Part shown: piece after piece, positions 19,401 to 33,524 of the stretch
Position numbering within the stretch: the first letter of the stretch is position 1
Layout of the letters: each line of letters begins with the position of its first letter
Assembly (NCBI GenBank): GCA_001606155.1
Contig: LODT01000013.1
Span: 434,001 to 498,000, forward strand
Origin: Tieghemostelium lacteum
Taxonomy: Eukaryota; Evosea; Eumycetozoa; Dictyosteliales; Raperosteliaceae
Length of the DNA stretch: 64,000 bases
Reading direction: 5' to 3'
The notes under the pieces: generated by a model
What the model was told of the DNA's origin: nothing
Databases searched by the model: none
Seen by the model: only the letters and a program-made list of their open reading frames with translations
Made by a program: the position numbers and the translations under genes

Positions 19401-22400
19401 TTATTTAAAATGATTAGATTGTGCATAGACAAGTTGAGAGAATTTTGAATTTCTGTCGGCAATTAGATTCTGTGGACTATCGAATTCCAATAGTCTACCG
19501 GCATCAATAACCAGAATACGACTACTGTCAACAATGGTATCTAAACGATGGGCAATAGTTAATACAGTAGATTGACTGAAATTATCTCTAATAACTTTTT
19601 TAATGATTTGGTCAGTTCCAAAATCCAAACTGGCTGATGATTCATCTAATAAGATGATTTTACTGTTTCTCAAAAGTGCTCTGCATAGACACAAAAGTTG
19701 TTTCTCGCCAACTGACCATCCTTCACCTGCTTCGTTCATTTGAGACTGAAGTTTCATTGGTAGATTTTGTACTTGTTTTTTCAATTGAACTTTCTCTAAG
19801 GCATTCCAAATCTCTTCGTCTGTGGACTGGTCAAATGGATCGACATTCAGTCTAAGTGATCCTGAAAAGATGAATGGATCCTGTGGGACGACACTTAAAC
19901 GTTGTCTTAGATCATTTAGACTTACTTGAGAGATATCAATACCATCAATTAGAATAGTTCCTTCTGAGCATTCAACTAGACGTAATAAACTACCTCCAAT
20001 GGTTGATTTACCAGACCCTGTTCTTCCGACAATTCCAATCTTCTCATTACCTTCGATGGTAAACGAAAGGTCTCTTATAACAGGATCCATATTATCACGA
20101 TATTTGATTTCAACATTTTTAAATTCAATTTTTCCAGTGTGGGGCCAATTATCAGGCAAAGCAATATCGTGACAATCTGCAAGTGTAAACTCACTGTTAT
20201 TCGATTCCAAAACCTCCATTTGATGCTTATTCTTGATTTTACTATCTTCAGATGGAGTTTCAATATAACTGAGAACTCTTTCAACACTGTTCATTTTCAG
20301 TTCAATTTCAGTATATGAACGAGTGCTCCAATTGAGGAACCCTGTTAGACCTAGTGCGGTGGTAATAGAAAGACTTCCAAGTGCAGGATTATTACTAAAC
20401 ACTGAGAGTATAGAAGCGAAGAGTACTGTCAATGAACTAATAAGTTCAAGTCGTACACCAACCCATCTATGTACCGCAAACGAATAGAAATAGAGACGTT
20501 GATTAATGTTGACTCTTGATATCATTTCTTGGATAAATCTATCGGCTTGATGCAGTGATCTAATGATTATAATTCCATTAAATGATTCTTGTGCTAGAGA
20601 GTATATTGGCGATCTGGAGATTGACTCCATTCTCTTTAGTTCTCTAGAGGAAGCTCTATAGATTTTTTGAGCGTAGTAGTAGAAGACCATGAGTAACATT
20701 AAGGGGAACATGATGATTGGATTGAGGAATATCATTAATAGCATTGATATAATAACAGTTGCAAAACAGTACATGAAATCAGAAGCAGCAGGTAAGAGTT
20801 TAACATCCACATCTGTTACATCTTTAGAGAATCTGTTTAGAATTCTACCAGAGGGGTTGGTATCAAAGAATGTGCAAGATGCAAATGCAATGGCATATAA
20901 CAACTGTCGATGAAGAAGTCTACAAGATCTAAGAATAAATCTGCTTAGCAGTAAGTATCTAGTAATCATAAGTGCGGTGAACCCTAGAATGATCCCAAGG
21001 TATATAAGTAGATAGAAACTATGTGAATGTGATGAACCGAGCTTCTGTTGAGTCCATATAGCCAACCAATAATCTGAAAATTGAAAAGCAATTTGGCTAA
21101 TTGCATAAATAAAAACTATAAAAAAGAATTGAAAGACTGATCCACCAGCTCTAATGAATGGCATATAGGTACTCAACCCAACAGCACCTTGACAACGGTC
21201 TTCTTTGATTACCAGTTTAGCCATTTCTAAAAGATCACTTGTACCTTCATCTGAAATGAGCTCTTCAATGGGTTTGAGTAAGATTTTTGATGATCCAGAA
21301 TCATCTTTTTCATTAGATGACTTTCCAGAATTACTGTGGTCCTCGAGACCCATTTGCTTCTCTTTTAATAATGATTCAAAATTGATACCCCTTTCCTTCA
21401 ATTCGTTATATGTACCCTGAATAATGGTATCGTTTTGAAAGACTGCAATGTAATCTGCTAGTGGAAGAAACTGGAGTTGATGTGTAACTAAAATTCTGGT
21501 TTTTCCAGACATCATACCTTGTATACAATTTTCAAAGAGATGTTTGGCAACTTCTGTATCTACTGCATTTAGAGGATCATCAAGAACCAGACAATCAGGA
21601 TCTGAATAAAGTGCACGTGCGAGTGATATTCTAGCTTTCTGACCACCACTTAGATTTATACCTCTCTCACCAATCTCAGTTAGATCTCTGGCTGGCAATT
21701 GATTCAAATCCACATGTAATGCACATGCTTGCAGGACTTGCAAATACCGAGATCTTTCATATGGTTTACCAAAGAGTACATTTTCTCTGAGAGATGCACT
21801 CAATAGGAACGGTTGCTGGGTGGTAAACCCAACATTTCTATGAGATCTAACTGTACCTTTGATTTTGTGAATCTCACCTATTAACGATGCGATGAGTGTA
21901 GATTTACCGCAACCTACTGATCCACAAATGATAGTTAGTTTTCCATGTGGTGCACGGAAGTTTAGATTCACAAGTCTGGTAGTACTAGTTTCATTTGTGT
22001 CTCCAATACTCAGGTGCACTTGATCACGTGTTTCTATAGATGGTGAAGAGCCTCCTTCTCCATTTTGGCCTTCATTTAGAGGTTTAAGTTCAATGGCATT
22101 ACTCATTAGCATTTCTTGATTCATATCATCATCGTCTTGCGATAAAATACTAAAATCGGTGTCTGAGAGATTGGTATTACCCAAAACGAGTTCACTTTCT
22201 ATATCATTCGATTCTTGATCGTTCCAATCAAAATAAGCATTTTCAACAACGACATCTTGTTGTATTTGACCTGGTGTTATGTAGTCTATACTTGGAATAA
22301 TCTCTGGAGAACTTAGAAACTCTTCAATTCTCTTTGAAGATGCCACTAATTTGAGTAATCTTTGAAAACATTCAGGTAACATTTCAATAGGTCTCCGCAA

Positions 22401-23675
22401 GTTGACAAATATAGTTAAACATGTGAATGCAATGGTAATTGTCAATTCGTTACCTAAGAGTGAATAGACAGAGAATGTAGATAGTAATACAATGGCACTT
22501 AGACTCTGAGTCAGTAAGCTACTGCACATCCAAAACAATACCATTTTGAAAACCTCTTCCAATTGTGGTATACGTTTTTGTTCAATTCTTTCAAGAAAAC
22601 TTTTTTCCCATGCATATTGTTTGAGGAATCTGATACCACTGATTAGTTCACCAACCAAATTAACTCTCTCATCTGAGAAACTCAATGATTTCAGATAATG
22701 TCTACTGGATTTTGTAGAAAAGAATGATGTCAATGGAATGGCAATAATCATTACCAAAAATCCAACTAAACCAGCAACACCAACTAAATAAGATAAGTAT
22801 ATCAACAATGCAGCAATTTGCACTGGATTAAGAACAATATCAATGTGATTATTCCCTTTAAGTTTTTACGAAAAGTTAGAATAGAGTAAACATATGAAAA
22901 ATGGAAAAAAGGGAGGTTACTTACAAAAGTAATCTAGAAATGCTTCTAAATCTATTGAAATGAGATTCATTACTCTACCAGAATTATATTTACGTTTGGA
23001 AGAGTTGTTAATTTTAAAGAGTTTTTCGAGAATAATGGAAAAGAGTGTACCACGAATTTGAAGTGCATTTCTCATACCAAACCAAAAGGAAATTTGTTGA
23101 AGTACTGATGTACCTAATGAGCACACAAACAGTGCTAAACACAATCCAATAGCATAGATTTTAACAGGATTTGGTGTTTGTATATATTGAATGAGTGCCC
23201 TTAGAACCATTGGTGTTATAACATTGAATACCATTACAATAACCTTCAACAATATTAAAATCCAATTTCTTTTTGTAAACTTTTGGTAACAATTGTAAAT
23301 CAATGGGTATTTGACATTATAGTTGATATCTTGCATATACTGTAAATTACTCTCAACTTTGAGTTTCTTTGGTAAATCATTTATATCTCTGAGTTCCAGA
23401 GGTGCTTTATAACCTTTCCAAATCATTCTTTCAACCCATGTATAAAGTGCCTAATACCATCACATTCATTAATATAAACACACAAACTCTAGATCTAGAT
23501 CATAAAAAACAAAAAATAAAAATGTAAACACTAAAAATCACAATAACAATAGACATACTCTTTGGTAGAGGTTGGCATTCTCTTCGGGACAATTTGTATT
23601 ATACCAATCCCTTTCGGCATCTTCTTCTTTTAAAAGAGTGTAATTACTAAAAAAACTCTTTAATTTTTTAATCAT
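19401..23675 (-). CDS. ABC transporter, ABCC (MRP) subfamily
   Basis: Three exons, 23559-23675, 22925-23450 and 19401-22855, join in phase to give 1365 residues. It is a full transporter of the short-MRP type, without an extra N-terminal TMD0. Order: a short cytosolic N-terminus, TMD1, NBD1, TMD2, NBD2. NBD1 has Walker A GSVGCGKST, signature LSGGQKARISLARALY and Walker B CLVLDDPLNAVD, with Asp in place of the catalytic Glu as usual in ABCC NBD1. NBD2 has GRTGSGKST, the altered signature WSVGEKQLLCLCRALL and IILLDESSASLD. MRPs export glutathione conjugates and other organic anions; the substrate here is unknown. The linker after NBD1 is acidic and Ser-rich. Confidence 0.95.
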
Positions 23676-24283
23676 TTTTAATTTATCTATATATCTTAAT
23701 TCAATCCATATGAATGAAAGAAAAAGCTTCTATTTTAATTATTTGATTGAATAAAATGAGAAGAGGGAAAAAAAAAATTTCAAGAATGATTTGTGCATGT
23801 CAGAATGTCACAATTTTAAAAATCAAAAAATCATTTAACCAACCCCCATCTTTACACATTGTTTAAACAAATAAAAAACATGCAGGATTCTACTAATTTT
23901 AACACAATATTCAAAAATTAAATTTTAATAATTTAAAATTCCTAAATTTATGTATATAAAATATCATTTGAAATTTACCAAAAACAAAAATAGAAAAATC
24001 ATGATAATTTTACTTTAAAGATGATTTCAACTCAAAGTTCAATAGAAATAATTATTCCGGAATCACTAAAAATTCAAGGTTATTTGCAGGTGTTACCAAA
24101 AGATTCGATTTGAATTGATTTTTAACTTTTCAGATGAGCGTGATGAGTTTTTTTTATTGGAAATTTTGGATTTTTTTTAAACATCAAACGAAAAGTCATA
24201 AAAGATTAATTTGGACCTTGATTTAAAATTTTAGTCAATTTATAAATTTAAAAGAATATCAGAGTTTTATTTAAATATCAAAT
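23676..24283. promoter_or_regulatory. Divergent intergenic region, ABCC gene and ComC-like gene
   Basis: About 600 bases, very AT-rich, with no open frame of note. It contains the promoters of both flanking genes. I see no recognisable element beyond A/T runs near the two starts. Confidence 0.4.
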
Positions 24284-27200
24284 ATGAAATCAACACCTAT
24301 TGTTTTCATAGTTTGTATTTTTATAATTTTACAATATGGAACTTTTGTAAGATGTCAACAGATTGCACCTGCAGAGTGTAAGTGTGAATGACTTTTCATT
24401 TAAGTTACATAACATTTAATAGATATATTTATTAAAAAAGTTTTAAATTTAAAGATAATTTGTTAGTTTCACTTAGAACACTGTTTCATTGGGAGACTTT
24501 ATATCCTGACCCAATTCCACCTGCTACCCAATTTAATTTTTGTAATACCATAGTAAACACAATTCAATGTTTCGGTGATATATCTACTCCCCGATCTGTT
24601 AAAGCACTGTCTCTTATTGGTGATGGGACGCAAACCATTCCAGATTTATCAGTTTTTACACAGTTAAAAACTTTGTATGTTTTTACTATAATTTTCTAAA
24701 TAGTTGTATACTTTTAATTTTAACAAATTATATTTCCTATACCAATAGAACAATATATAACATTTCAAATCCAAATAATTTCATGTCAAATCTTCCATCA
24801 ACTGTTACTATTCTTGATTGTAGATATTGCCAACTCACATCAATACCTACAGATATTTATGATTCATTTAGTTCGCTGTATGTTTCTAATCAACTAAAGT
24901 ACCTGCAAACGATATTCTAACCTTCCTTTTTATTTACAATTAGAAATCTATACAATAATCCACTAAGTATGACATTCCGTCTCAGTTATGCACCAGATTT
25001 AATAACATTGGGATTAGTAAACAATGAACCTCAATACATTAACTACTACATTGATATTTTAAATGACAGTCCAGGTAGGCTCTCAATTGGTTCATTGTAA
25101 TGTATTTCCATATAATTATAAGTTATAATCACATTTCTAATATTTACAATACACTCTATAGATCACAGATGGCTCAAAACTCTTCACTAAATTTTACAAA
25201 TTTTAGAGATAACATGAATCTATTTTTATATTTCAGTGAGCAAATTTCAGTGACTGAATTAAATTTTACACAAATTTTTGATGCTGCAGACATTATCGAC
25301 ATTAAATCAGTTCATATATTGGCTCCATCACTGACAACAAACTATTTTGATTTTCCAACCGATTTACATAGTTCATATGAATTGTACGTAGCTACTAATA
25401 CTTTTGTTTTCATACATTTTTACTAATTAAAAATACAATTATTAAATCAGTGAATTTGTTAACATTAAATTTAATACACCCTCAACTTTTATAAATTTAA
25501 ATCAACCACAATACCAACATTTATCTGCATTGTATGTATTTTCATAACTTTAAAAATAATATAATATATACAATTGATTTTTATTAATACTTTTGTACAA
25601 ATTATACAGAAAAATCCGAAATTCACCAGAATTTAATATTAACGGGTCACCAGTATTTTCTGATATACCCAGAACAAATTTAATTTCATTTTGGTTGAGT
25701 GGGGTTTCATTGACAACTGTTGGTCAATTATTGGTAGGATTAAACACTTGGGATTACTCATTTTCCAATAACTTCTTGACTAAAATCCCTGCCATGTCAA
25801 ATAATGAACCACAACCAAAATTTGTGGATTTGTCATATAACTTGATAGATGATGTAATGTCAGATGCAGTATTTTGTAATAATTTTGTAGATATAAAATA
25901 CAATAAATTTGTAGGGGAGTTGAATAAATGCTATTCTTGCTATTTAAATCATCCAACAATTGCAGATATGATAAAAGGAAATAACTTTTCAAATTATCAA
26001 GATGGTTCAACTCAATATCCTCCATGTGAGGTTACTATTACAAACTATAATAATGTAACAGCCGGTCTTGCATTGATACTTGAGGGTTCACTACTACCAA
26101 AATATCAATACTTAGTCACATCAGATCCACCATTCACATGGGTAAGTTATAAAGGACAAACTAAAATATCGTAAGTATACTTTGCAAATATCTATCAAAA
26201 CCCAATTAAATATCTAACCTTTACCAAACCTCTCCAATTACATTCGGTAATAGAGCAACAATGGGGGCAAACTCATTTGTAATTGCAAAAGCCAGAGGAT
26301 ATATAGTTGTATCTATTCATGCTACCCAAGTTTTTAATTTTACCATTCCAATTAACATAATCGCACCAGTAATATACAATATATTAATTTCACCTCTTTC
26401 AAATGGTTATCATTTTGCAATTGTTGGTATGTCATTTAATACTGATGACGCCAATACCACTGTGACATTCAACAACTACAATTGTGTAGTAACACCAAAT
26501 AATCAAAGTAGTTCCATTGAATGTACTCTTTATATATTGGATTTAGTTGAAATGACTTATAGGATGAATGTAACAGTTGGTAAATTAAGTACTGTTCTAC
26601 GATACCATTTCACTCGTTTGTATCCCGTTGTATCTGCCATTACTCCTTGTCCTAGATCCGGTGGATCAGTCTCACTTTTTGGTGAATTTGGAGTTGCACT
26701 CGAACACGCAACAATATATATCGGTGGTAAACTATGTTCAATTCAAAACATCTATCCAAAGAACATAACATGTATACTGGGCAGTGGAAATGGTAAACAA
26801 TCTGTAAATGTAACTGTTAATGGCTTAAATTACTATGCTGAAAACTATTTTGTCTATTTGGAAGACAGTCAACAGTGCCCGTATTCCTGTGGTGTAAATG
26901 GATTTTGTAATGTTTTACAATATTGTACTTGTAAAGCAGGTTTTGGTGGCCCACAATGCCAATATACCGTACTACCCAATGGTGTCATTGTGAATAGTAC
27001 TACAACAATAATCTCACAAGAAGACATCAATTTTCATATTTCCCTCCGATCTCTACAGGAAATGAGCTACAATAACGAGGTTATTCGGGAACATATGCTA
27101 GGTGATTGGACTCAAGACCCAAGTCCTGATAACAATACCTGGATATACAGCACTCAGTTAAAAAACACCACCATCAGTTACACGATATTCAAAGCACCAA

Positions 27201-27799
27201 ATGCAATGGATTTCACTTTTGCTGGAATTCCAATGCATCTTGAACAAGACTCTATTAAGATATCTGTTAATATCTCTAAATGGGAGTTCCAATCCTCACT
27301 AAATACCCTTCAATTGATTATAGCGACTAAAGTAAATTCCGAGAGTACTTGCCAGTCGAATATTGAGTCCTACCAGGACGAACTTGAGGCTCTAAACTAT
27401 TTTCAAATTGAACAGGATGGAAAAGTGCTATATGGAAAATTCATTGACCAAATGCTATCTGATGGAAAACCTACTTATTCTTCAACTAAAATACTTTCCA
27501 AAACTGAAAAGGAAGTTATAGTTGGAATATCGATACCACAGTGTAGAACAGAGTGTCTTATAGACCCTGATTTCAGTTTATTAGTTAACCCTAGTAGTGG
27601 ATGCGCAGAAAATACCTCAAAAAAATGGATTATTCCAACTGCTGTTGTGGTATCAGTTGTTGGATTTACATCACTTGCCATTATGGCAGTGTACATGCTT
27701 AGAAGAGGTAGCTATATCCTTATATCTAAAAATAGTTTGGTCATATTCAACAAAACTATTAAACTCGGAAAACTATTTCCATCCAAGCCCTCCAAATAA
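24284..27799 (+). CDS. ComC-like transmembrane protein (LRR, TIG/IPT, EGF-like)
   Basis: About eight exons: 24284-24377, 24455-24674, 24749-24877, 24944 to 25016 or 25074, one starting near 25169 or 25253 and ending 25383, 25451-25531, 25610-26170, 26254-27799. Several of the junctions fall after a Leu codon in phase 2, as in repeat-encoded exons. The protein has a signal peptide (IVCIFIILQYGTFVRCQ), leucine-rich-repeat-like segments, a TIG/IPT-like region (about IYNILISPLSNGYHF onward), an EGF-like module (CPYSCGVNGFCNVL then CTCKAGFGGPQC), a beta-rich stalk and one transmembrane helix (WIIPTAVVVSVVGFTSLAIM). This matches the ComC family of D. discoideum surface proteins. Ligand and role are unknown. 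The fourth intron has two workable solutions. Confidence 0.85.
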
Positions 27800-28027
27800 A
27801 AATTGTCAAATAATATATATTTTACTCAATTTCCAGAGTATGGAAATTAAATTTTCTAATTTGGGAAAAACAATGTTTTTGATTACTTTTTTTTTCTTTT
27901 GATATTTATGCAGAAATATCTATATTTTTTTTTTTTTCTATTTATTTTTTTTATACCTCTTTCAGATGATTGGATAAATGACGTTTGAACCCATTTAATA
28001 TTATATAATAACTAGAATTAAAAACAA

Positions 28028-31000
28028 ATGGATACACATTTAAATTTTAATTCGTCTACGAATACACCATCATTTGGTGTGAAATCAAATGGTTCAACAA
28101 CACTACAGCAACAACAGATAAATAATAGTTCAAATAATAATAAATTTACAATACATGATATATATGAGACTACTCATGGCGATGTTGTAGGTACTTTCTA
28201 ATGTATTAGAACCAGATCTGTTAGAGGATTCACTAATTTAAAATAATAGTTTATATTATCGACATTATCAACTAGAAAGGATACACAGATAATTAGAATT
28301 GAAGGAAGATGTGGAATGTTATTATTTGAGGGTTTACAAGGAGTAGATCTATTCCCTAATCACAGAGCTGCAACTGCATATCTTCAAAAGAAATATACAT
28401 TAAAATCTAAATTGTTTGTAGAGTTAGACATATGTTTGGATAGGATTAAGAGTAGTTTTATTAATATTGGTTAATGGTATATAGGAGAGCATTTGCAATA
28501 TTAGGATATATAATTACAGAGAAATCATCACATTTATTAGTGGCAACAAAGATTAGAAATGAAGGAGATCTAATGGGAATACATACTGTAAATACCATTG
28601 TAGAGCATCAATGGATTAAAATTGATTTATCCTATTTGAATTCATATCAGTCTAATGAAAATCAACAAACAGAGGGATCATGGACTACAACATTATTGGA
28701 TGAGTCAGAGATGGACTCTCTATCATCTAAACTCTCCAAAGAGTCATCAGGTGATATGAAATCTATTCTAAAAGAACTCCAAACCTTTCCCTTTGAGTGT
28801 ACACATTACTATTGCGAAACCTATGATCTCACCAATTACTTTCCCTCTAACCAAACTACCCCTTTTCAATACTGTTCTGAATTCACTTGGAATGAATGGT
28901 TGAGAAAACCATTTGAAAATTCAAATTTATCTCATCTCTGTATAGTTTTACTTCAAGGTTTTATATCAATTAAACCAATACAATCTTTAAATAGTAAGTA
29001 TATATATATACACCCACACTGGTATTCTCATTCCAAATTAACATCTTCTAAAACCCTACTCTTTTTTAAAATAGTATCAATATCATATATAATGAAAAGA
29101 TCAAAATTAAATCCAGGTACACATTTATATGCACCTGGTATAAATGAGAATGCAGGTCCTGCAAATGAATATGAGTGTGAGATGATAATGTGGAAGAATC
29201 AGTCACCTAGTTCCTTACAATCATCACAAACATCTACACCCATAATTAACCAACCTCAACAACAGCAACAGCAACAACAACCACAACAACAGAATGGAAT
29301 GTCATCATCTATATCACTACAAAATATTTTAAATGCTAATGGAAATAGTGGAAATAGTGGAAATAGTAGCAATACAGGTAATACAATAGAATGGACATCA
29401 CATTTATGGAGAAGAGGTACAATACCGCTATGGTGGAGAGCAATGTTTAAGAATCAAGGCAGTAATGAAATTGAACTGTTTCTAAAGGACAAGGGAAAAG
29501 AGAATCCAAATCCATTTGAAAACACAGAGATTTACTATAATAATTTATTGAATAGATACAAGAGATTCTATGAGTCTAATAAGGACTCTATACCCACTAT
29601 TCACCTTGTAAACTTACTAAGAACTCTGGAGAGTGACAGACAAGAGAATGCACTAACTCAGCTATATTTACAGTCCTGCGATACTGCAATGTCACTATTG
29701 AATTGCAATCTTAATATAATATCATTTGATTGGTCAAATAACTTGAAATCCAATAATAATCTCTCCAAAACAGTTCAAATGCTTTGGGAGTCTTCTAAAT
29801 ACTCTATGGACTCTTGTAGCTATTCTTACGGTACTGTAAAGATTGTGAATGGTCTAGAAGAACAACCAGTACTCTCTCCAAGTCACTCCACATTCTCACC
29901 ACCAACACTCCAACAACAAACATCTATAATGTCACTTCTATCATCTCCTATGCTACTCCAACCAAACAGTATTGGAAACCCACTGAAAAAGAGTACTAGT
30001 ATCACACAGAATCTCAATGACAGTACTGACAAAAACCCATTATCAGATAGCAATGGGTCCAGTGCTAGCGGAGGTCATAATCAACTAGGATCACCATCAA
30101 GCTCTTCCAATTCAATGGTGTCACCAAACAATAGTAGTAACAGCACCAACAGTGACAAAAGACTTGTTCATCTACAATATCAACCCCAAAGAGAGATTAT
30201 GAGATACAGTTGCTTGGATTCACTGGAACGTGTAAATATAGCCACATTCTTTAACTGTTTTCAAATCCTTGCAATGATGGGTAGTAAACTTGGTATTGGG
30301 TTTCATGATCTTCTAGGATTCGGGCAGATTTCATTGGAGTTTATGATTAACACATTTAAGAAACTGGGTCTTTTTAGTGCGTTAAGTGAGTTTTTCCTCA
30401 CTAGTACTGATGTATGTTCAATATTGTACACTAATAACCCAGCACAGCCTCCACCAACAATCAGAGAATTTATTAACATAACATCAGTTTCGTCATCACT
30501 TTCTAACCATTTACTGACAAGTCAGAGAAAGTACCAGAGTTTACATTCCGATGAAAATAGAAACTATCAATATCTGCTGATATTGGGTGTTGGCGGTGGA
30601 ACTAAATTCTTTCCCTTTAATTCTAGTAATGGAAAAGAGGTTTCACCATACTGGATATCATCTCCACCTAGTAGTTGTGTAATGTCACTTCCAACACTAT
30701 TGGAAGGTGCAACATTGTCACCTAGTATATTGGTTAGAGATATTGATGATTTTTGTTGGATATTTCCACAGAATTTAAATACCTGTGAAGTTACTATATT
30801 CCTAGGCCAACCATCGATTGTAACTGAATTGTGTCTGACCATTTCACATGGCACCAATACAGATACCTATCCACAGAGTATGGATGTTCTATTGGGTAAC
30901 TACTACAATGAGATGCATTATGTTCTACAAGATATACTCATTCCAAGATGTACTACTGGTACTAAACTCTCGTATCTCTTACCTAAAGTCCCATGGGAAT

Positions 31001-33324
31001 CCTATAACACCAGTTTGAATAACTTCAATAACATTCCTATGGACCGTTACTTTAATAGATATGTTAAATTAATATTCTACGGATCTGTAACCCCTATAAC
31101 CATTGGTAAAATGGAGATCTTTGGATACAATTCCAACTCATTTCACAGTAACAGCGTGCAATTAATCATTAATCCAACCTATAGAAACAGTTTAGATAGA
31201 TATCAGAGAAAAAAGGAAGGGACAAGTCCATCAGGTACAATGAATGCAAGTACTTTGGTAAATGGTCAAGGAAGTATCTCTGACTACACCCCAATTCTAA
31301 ATCACAGAGAATCTACAAGAAAAGAACAAATTAGTAGTGAAAGTCAGAGTTCAAGAAACGATAAAATCTACCGTACATTGGTAAACGATCAAATTGATAG
31401 TATTTTAGCAATTCTCAATCAAGATGACAAAGATATAAATGAAATTGACGACGATCTTCAATTGATTGAAAATATTGAAAAACTTAATAGTGATAGTTCC
31501 ATTGCTAATTCTCCATCATCAGCCTATGGTACTTCTCCAAATCAAGAGACATCTAAACTTAAAAAGCTCTCTGATATTGATGAGATATTATTAATATCCG
31601 ATTATAACGGTGACAATAGTAGTAATAGTAACAGTAGTAATAATAGTAATAATAATTATAGTAGTAACAACAATAATAATAGTAACAACAATCACAGTAG
31701 TATTGTAAAAGAAGATATTTCAGAAACATTAATAATTAATACCAATAATGCCAATGATCCACCTCTAAAACAATATGAGTTCTATTTAAAGAGATTATTG
31801 AATCTTAATAAGGAAGGTAAAATTATATCACTTTTAGAGGCACTGGAATTGGAGTGTAAAAGAATTCAATTGAAAGTTTCACCATGGGAACGTGATAATC
31901 TCACTAAATCATTGGGTATTTCAAATAATCTATTGAATCCAGACAGATTTATATTCGAACGTGATGAAAAGATTGAATCTTCCATTAGAAAGAATAATAA
32001 ATATAAGTCATCTATATGCCAAAGACCTCAATGTGGAAAACCTTTGGCATTTCTTGACAAGATTCGTCACCTCCAATGTAACTATTGTTACAAGAGATTC
32101 TGTCCAAGCTGTGTAAGTTCAAATCAGGTTAAGGTACTGGAATTTGAAAGTCAAAAGTTGATATCCGTATGCAATAATTGCTCAGTTTTAATACAAAAAC
32201 AAGAGTCACTATTAGAGAGAATAACCAATCACAATAGACACTATCACATTGAACGTTCTAAGCAACAACTTTCATTCTACCAGAAAGTTCTAATGAACTC
32301 TAGCCACAATCAAAATAATGTAAATTTCAATAGTAATAATATAACTTCGATCCCATTGAACTTTGAATCTCTATCCAAGACCCTGATTCCATTAGCAGAG
32401 TATCCAAAAGGTGCTATACTTCGATCTATCCCAACTGACATACTATCACCTCCTATTGAAACTGTGTTACTACCTCCAGGTGTACTCCCACTCAACATGT
32501 ATTGGTATGCACCTAGAGATGTAAATTCAGTGGAGCTGGTAATCATTCTAAGTTGTGAATCATTGGCATTCTCAATCTCATTGATTGCAGATTCCCTCGG
32601 ATACCATAACTATGATTTACCTCAAGTCGAAGTTAGAGTCTCCAAGACATTTACCAAACATCCAGACCAATTCGAGACTCTTGAACCATGGATATTTCAT
32701 CCAAATGGATGGAGTACCACTGACCCTAATCTAGTAATTCAACCCCAGTCTTGTGTATCCTATATCCTACCACAACCTATACAAGCTCGTGCAATATCAT
32801 TGAAATTCACTCTACCAGATTTACCAGAATTTTTAAAGTATGATGACAACAGTGGTCCTCCTATAACCCCATTCCTCCATATCGGAAGAATAGCAGTTCA
32901 CGGTACCTTCTCAGACACATTAGTTGACATACCAACTTTTACATTCTCATCCATCCCACTAGAACCTGCACATAAAGAACTCTACGAAAACACACTCTAT
33001 ACCAATTCCCTAATTGCTCAGAAACGTAATCCAATTAAAACCAGTCTTACTGTTAAATCTCAAAAAACCATTCATCTAACACTCTCCAACACCAATACCA
33101 ACATCAAAGGTTTCTCACTGATTATAGCCACAGATGAAAATGAAGGTGTTAAATCTCAAATTAAAGGTCTATCTTTGAGTTGTATAACTGTAAATCAAAA
33201 AGGTGAAACACTTTCACATCAATTTGTATGTAATACCATTATTTACAAACTCATCTTTAATCCTAACATTTTATTAACATTTCAATTTACAATAGATAAC
33301 TCAAATTTTAGTTCCAAAGAGTAG
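28028..33324 (+). CDS. SAC9-type phosphoinositide phosphatase
   Basis: Three exons, 28028-28186, 28250-28413 and 28485-33324, give 1720 residues in phase. Exon 2 starts FILSTLSTRKDTQIIRIEG, matching the plant SAC9 N-terminus. Next come SAC-domain blocks (LLVATKI, QWIKIDL, HYYCETYDLT, WRRGTIPLWW) and the CX5R catalytic loop RYSCLDSLERVN (plant SAC9 reads NCADSLDRTN). The large C-terminal part also matches SAC9: TISHGTNTDTYPQ, a zinc-like cluster (CQRPQCGKP, CNYCYKRFCPSC, CNNC) and late beta-rich blocks. Plant SAC9 acts on PI(4,5)P2 and related lipids. Low-complexity spacers (Gln, Asn, Ser) separate the blocks. The WW motif of plant SAC9 is not seen. The second intron (71 bases, GTTTGT donor) is inferred from phase and alignment. 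Confidence 0.9.
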
Positions 33325-33524
33325 ATTAAATAGTACACTTTATTATGATTTACCAAATTTACCACCAATGATACAAACTCTAGTTTTTGAGTTTACCTCC
33401 AACTATGGTGGAAAAATTACAACTTTTCCAAAGGTTTTAATATATTAATTCTGAATAAATAATTCAAAATGAGATCAATTATTTAATTAAATATTTTTTT
33501 TTTTTTTTTTTAATTTTATTTGCA

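Noticed and set aside
28441-28490. Apparent frameshift near the start of the SAC9-type gene
   Set aside because: A 71-base intron (28414-28484) restores the frame and fits the usual intron length here, so no damage needs to be assumed.
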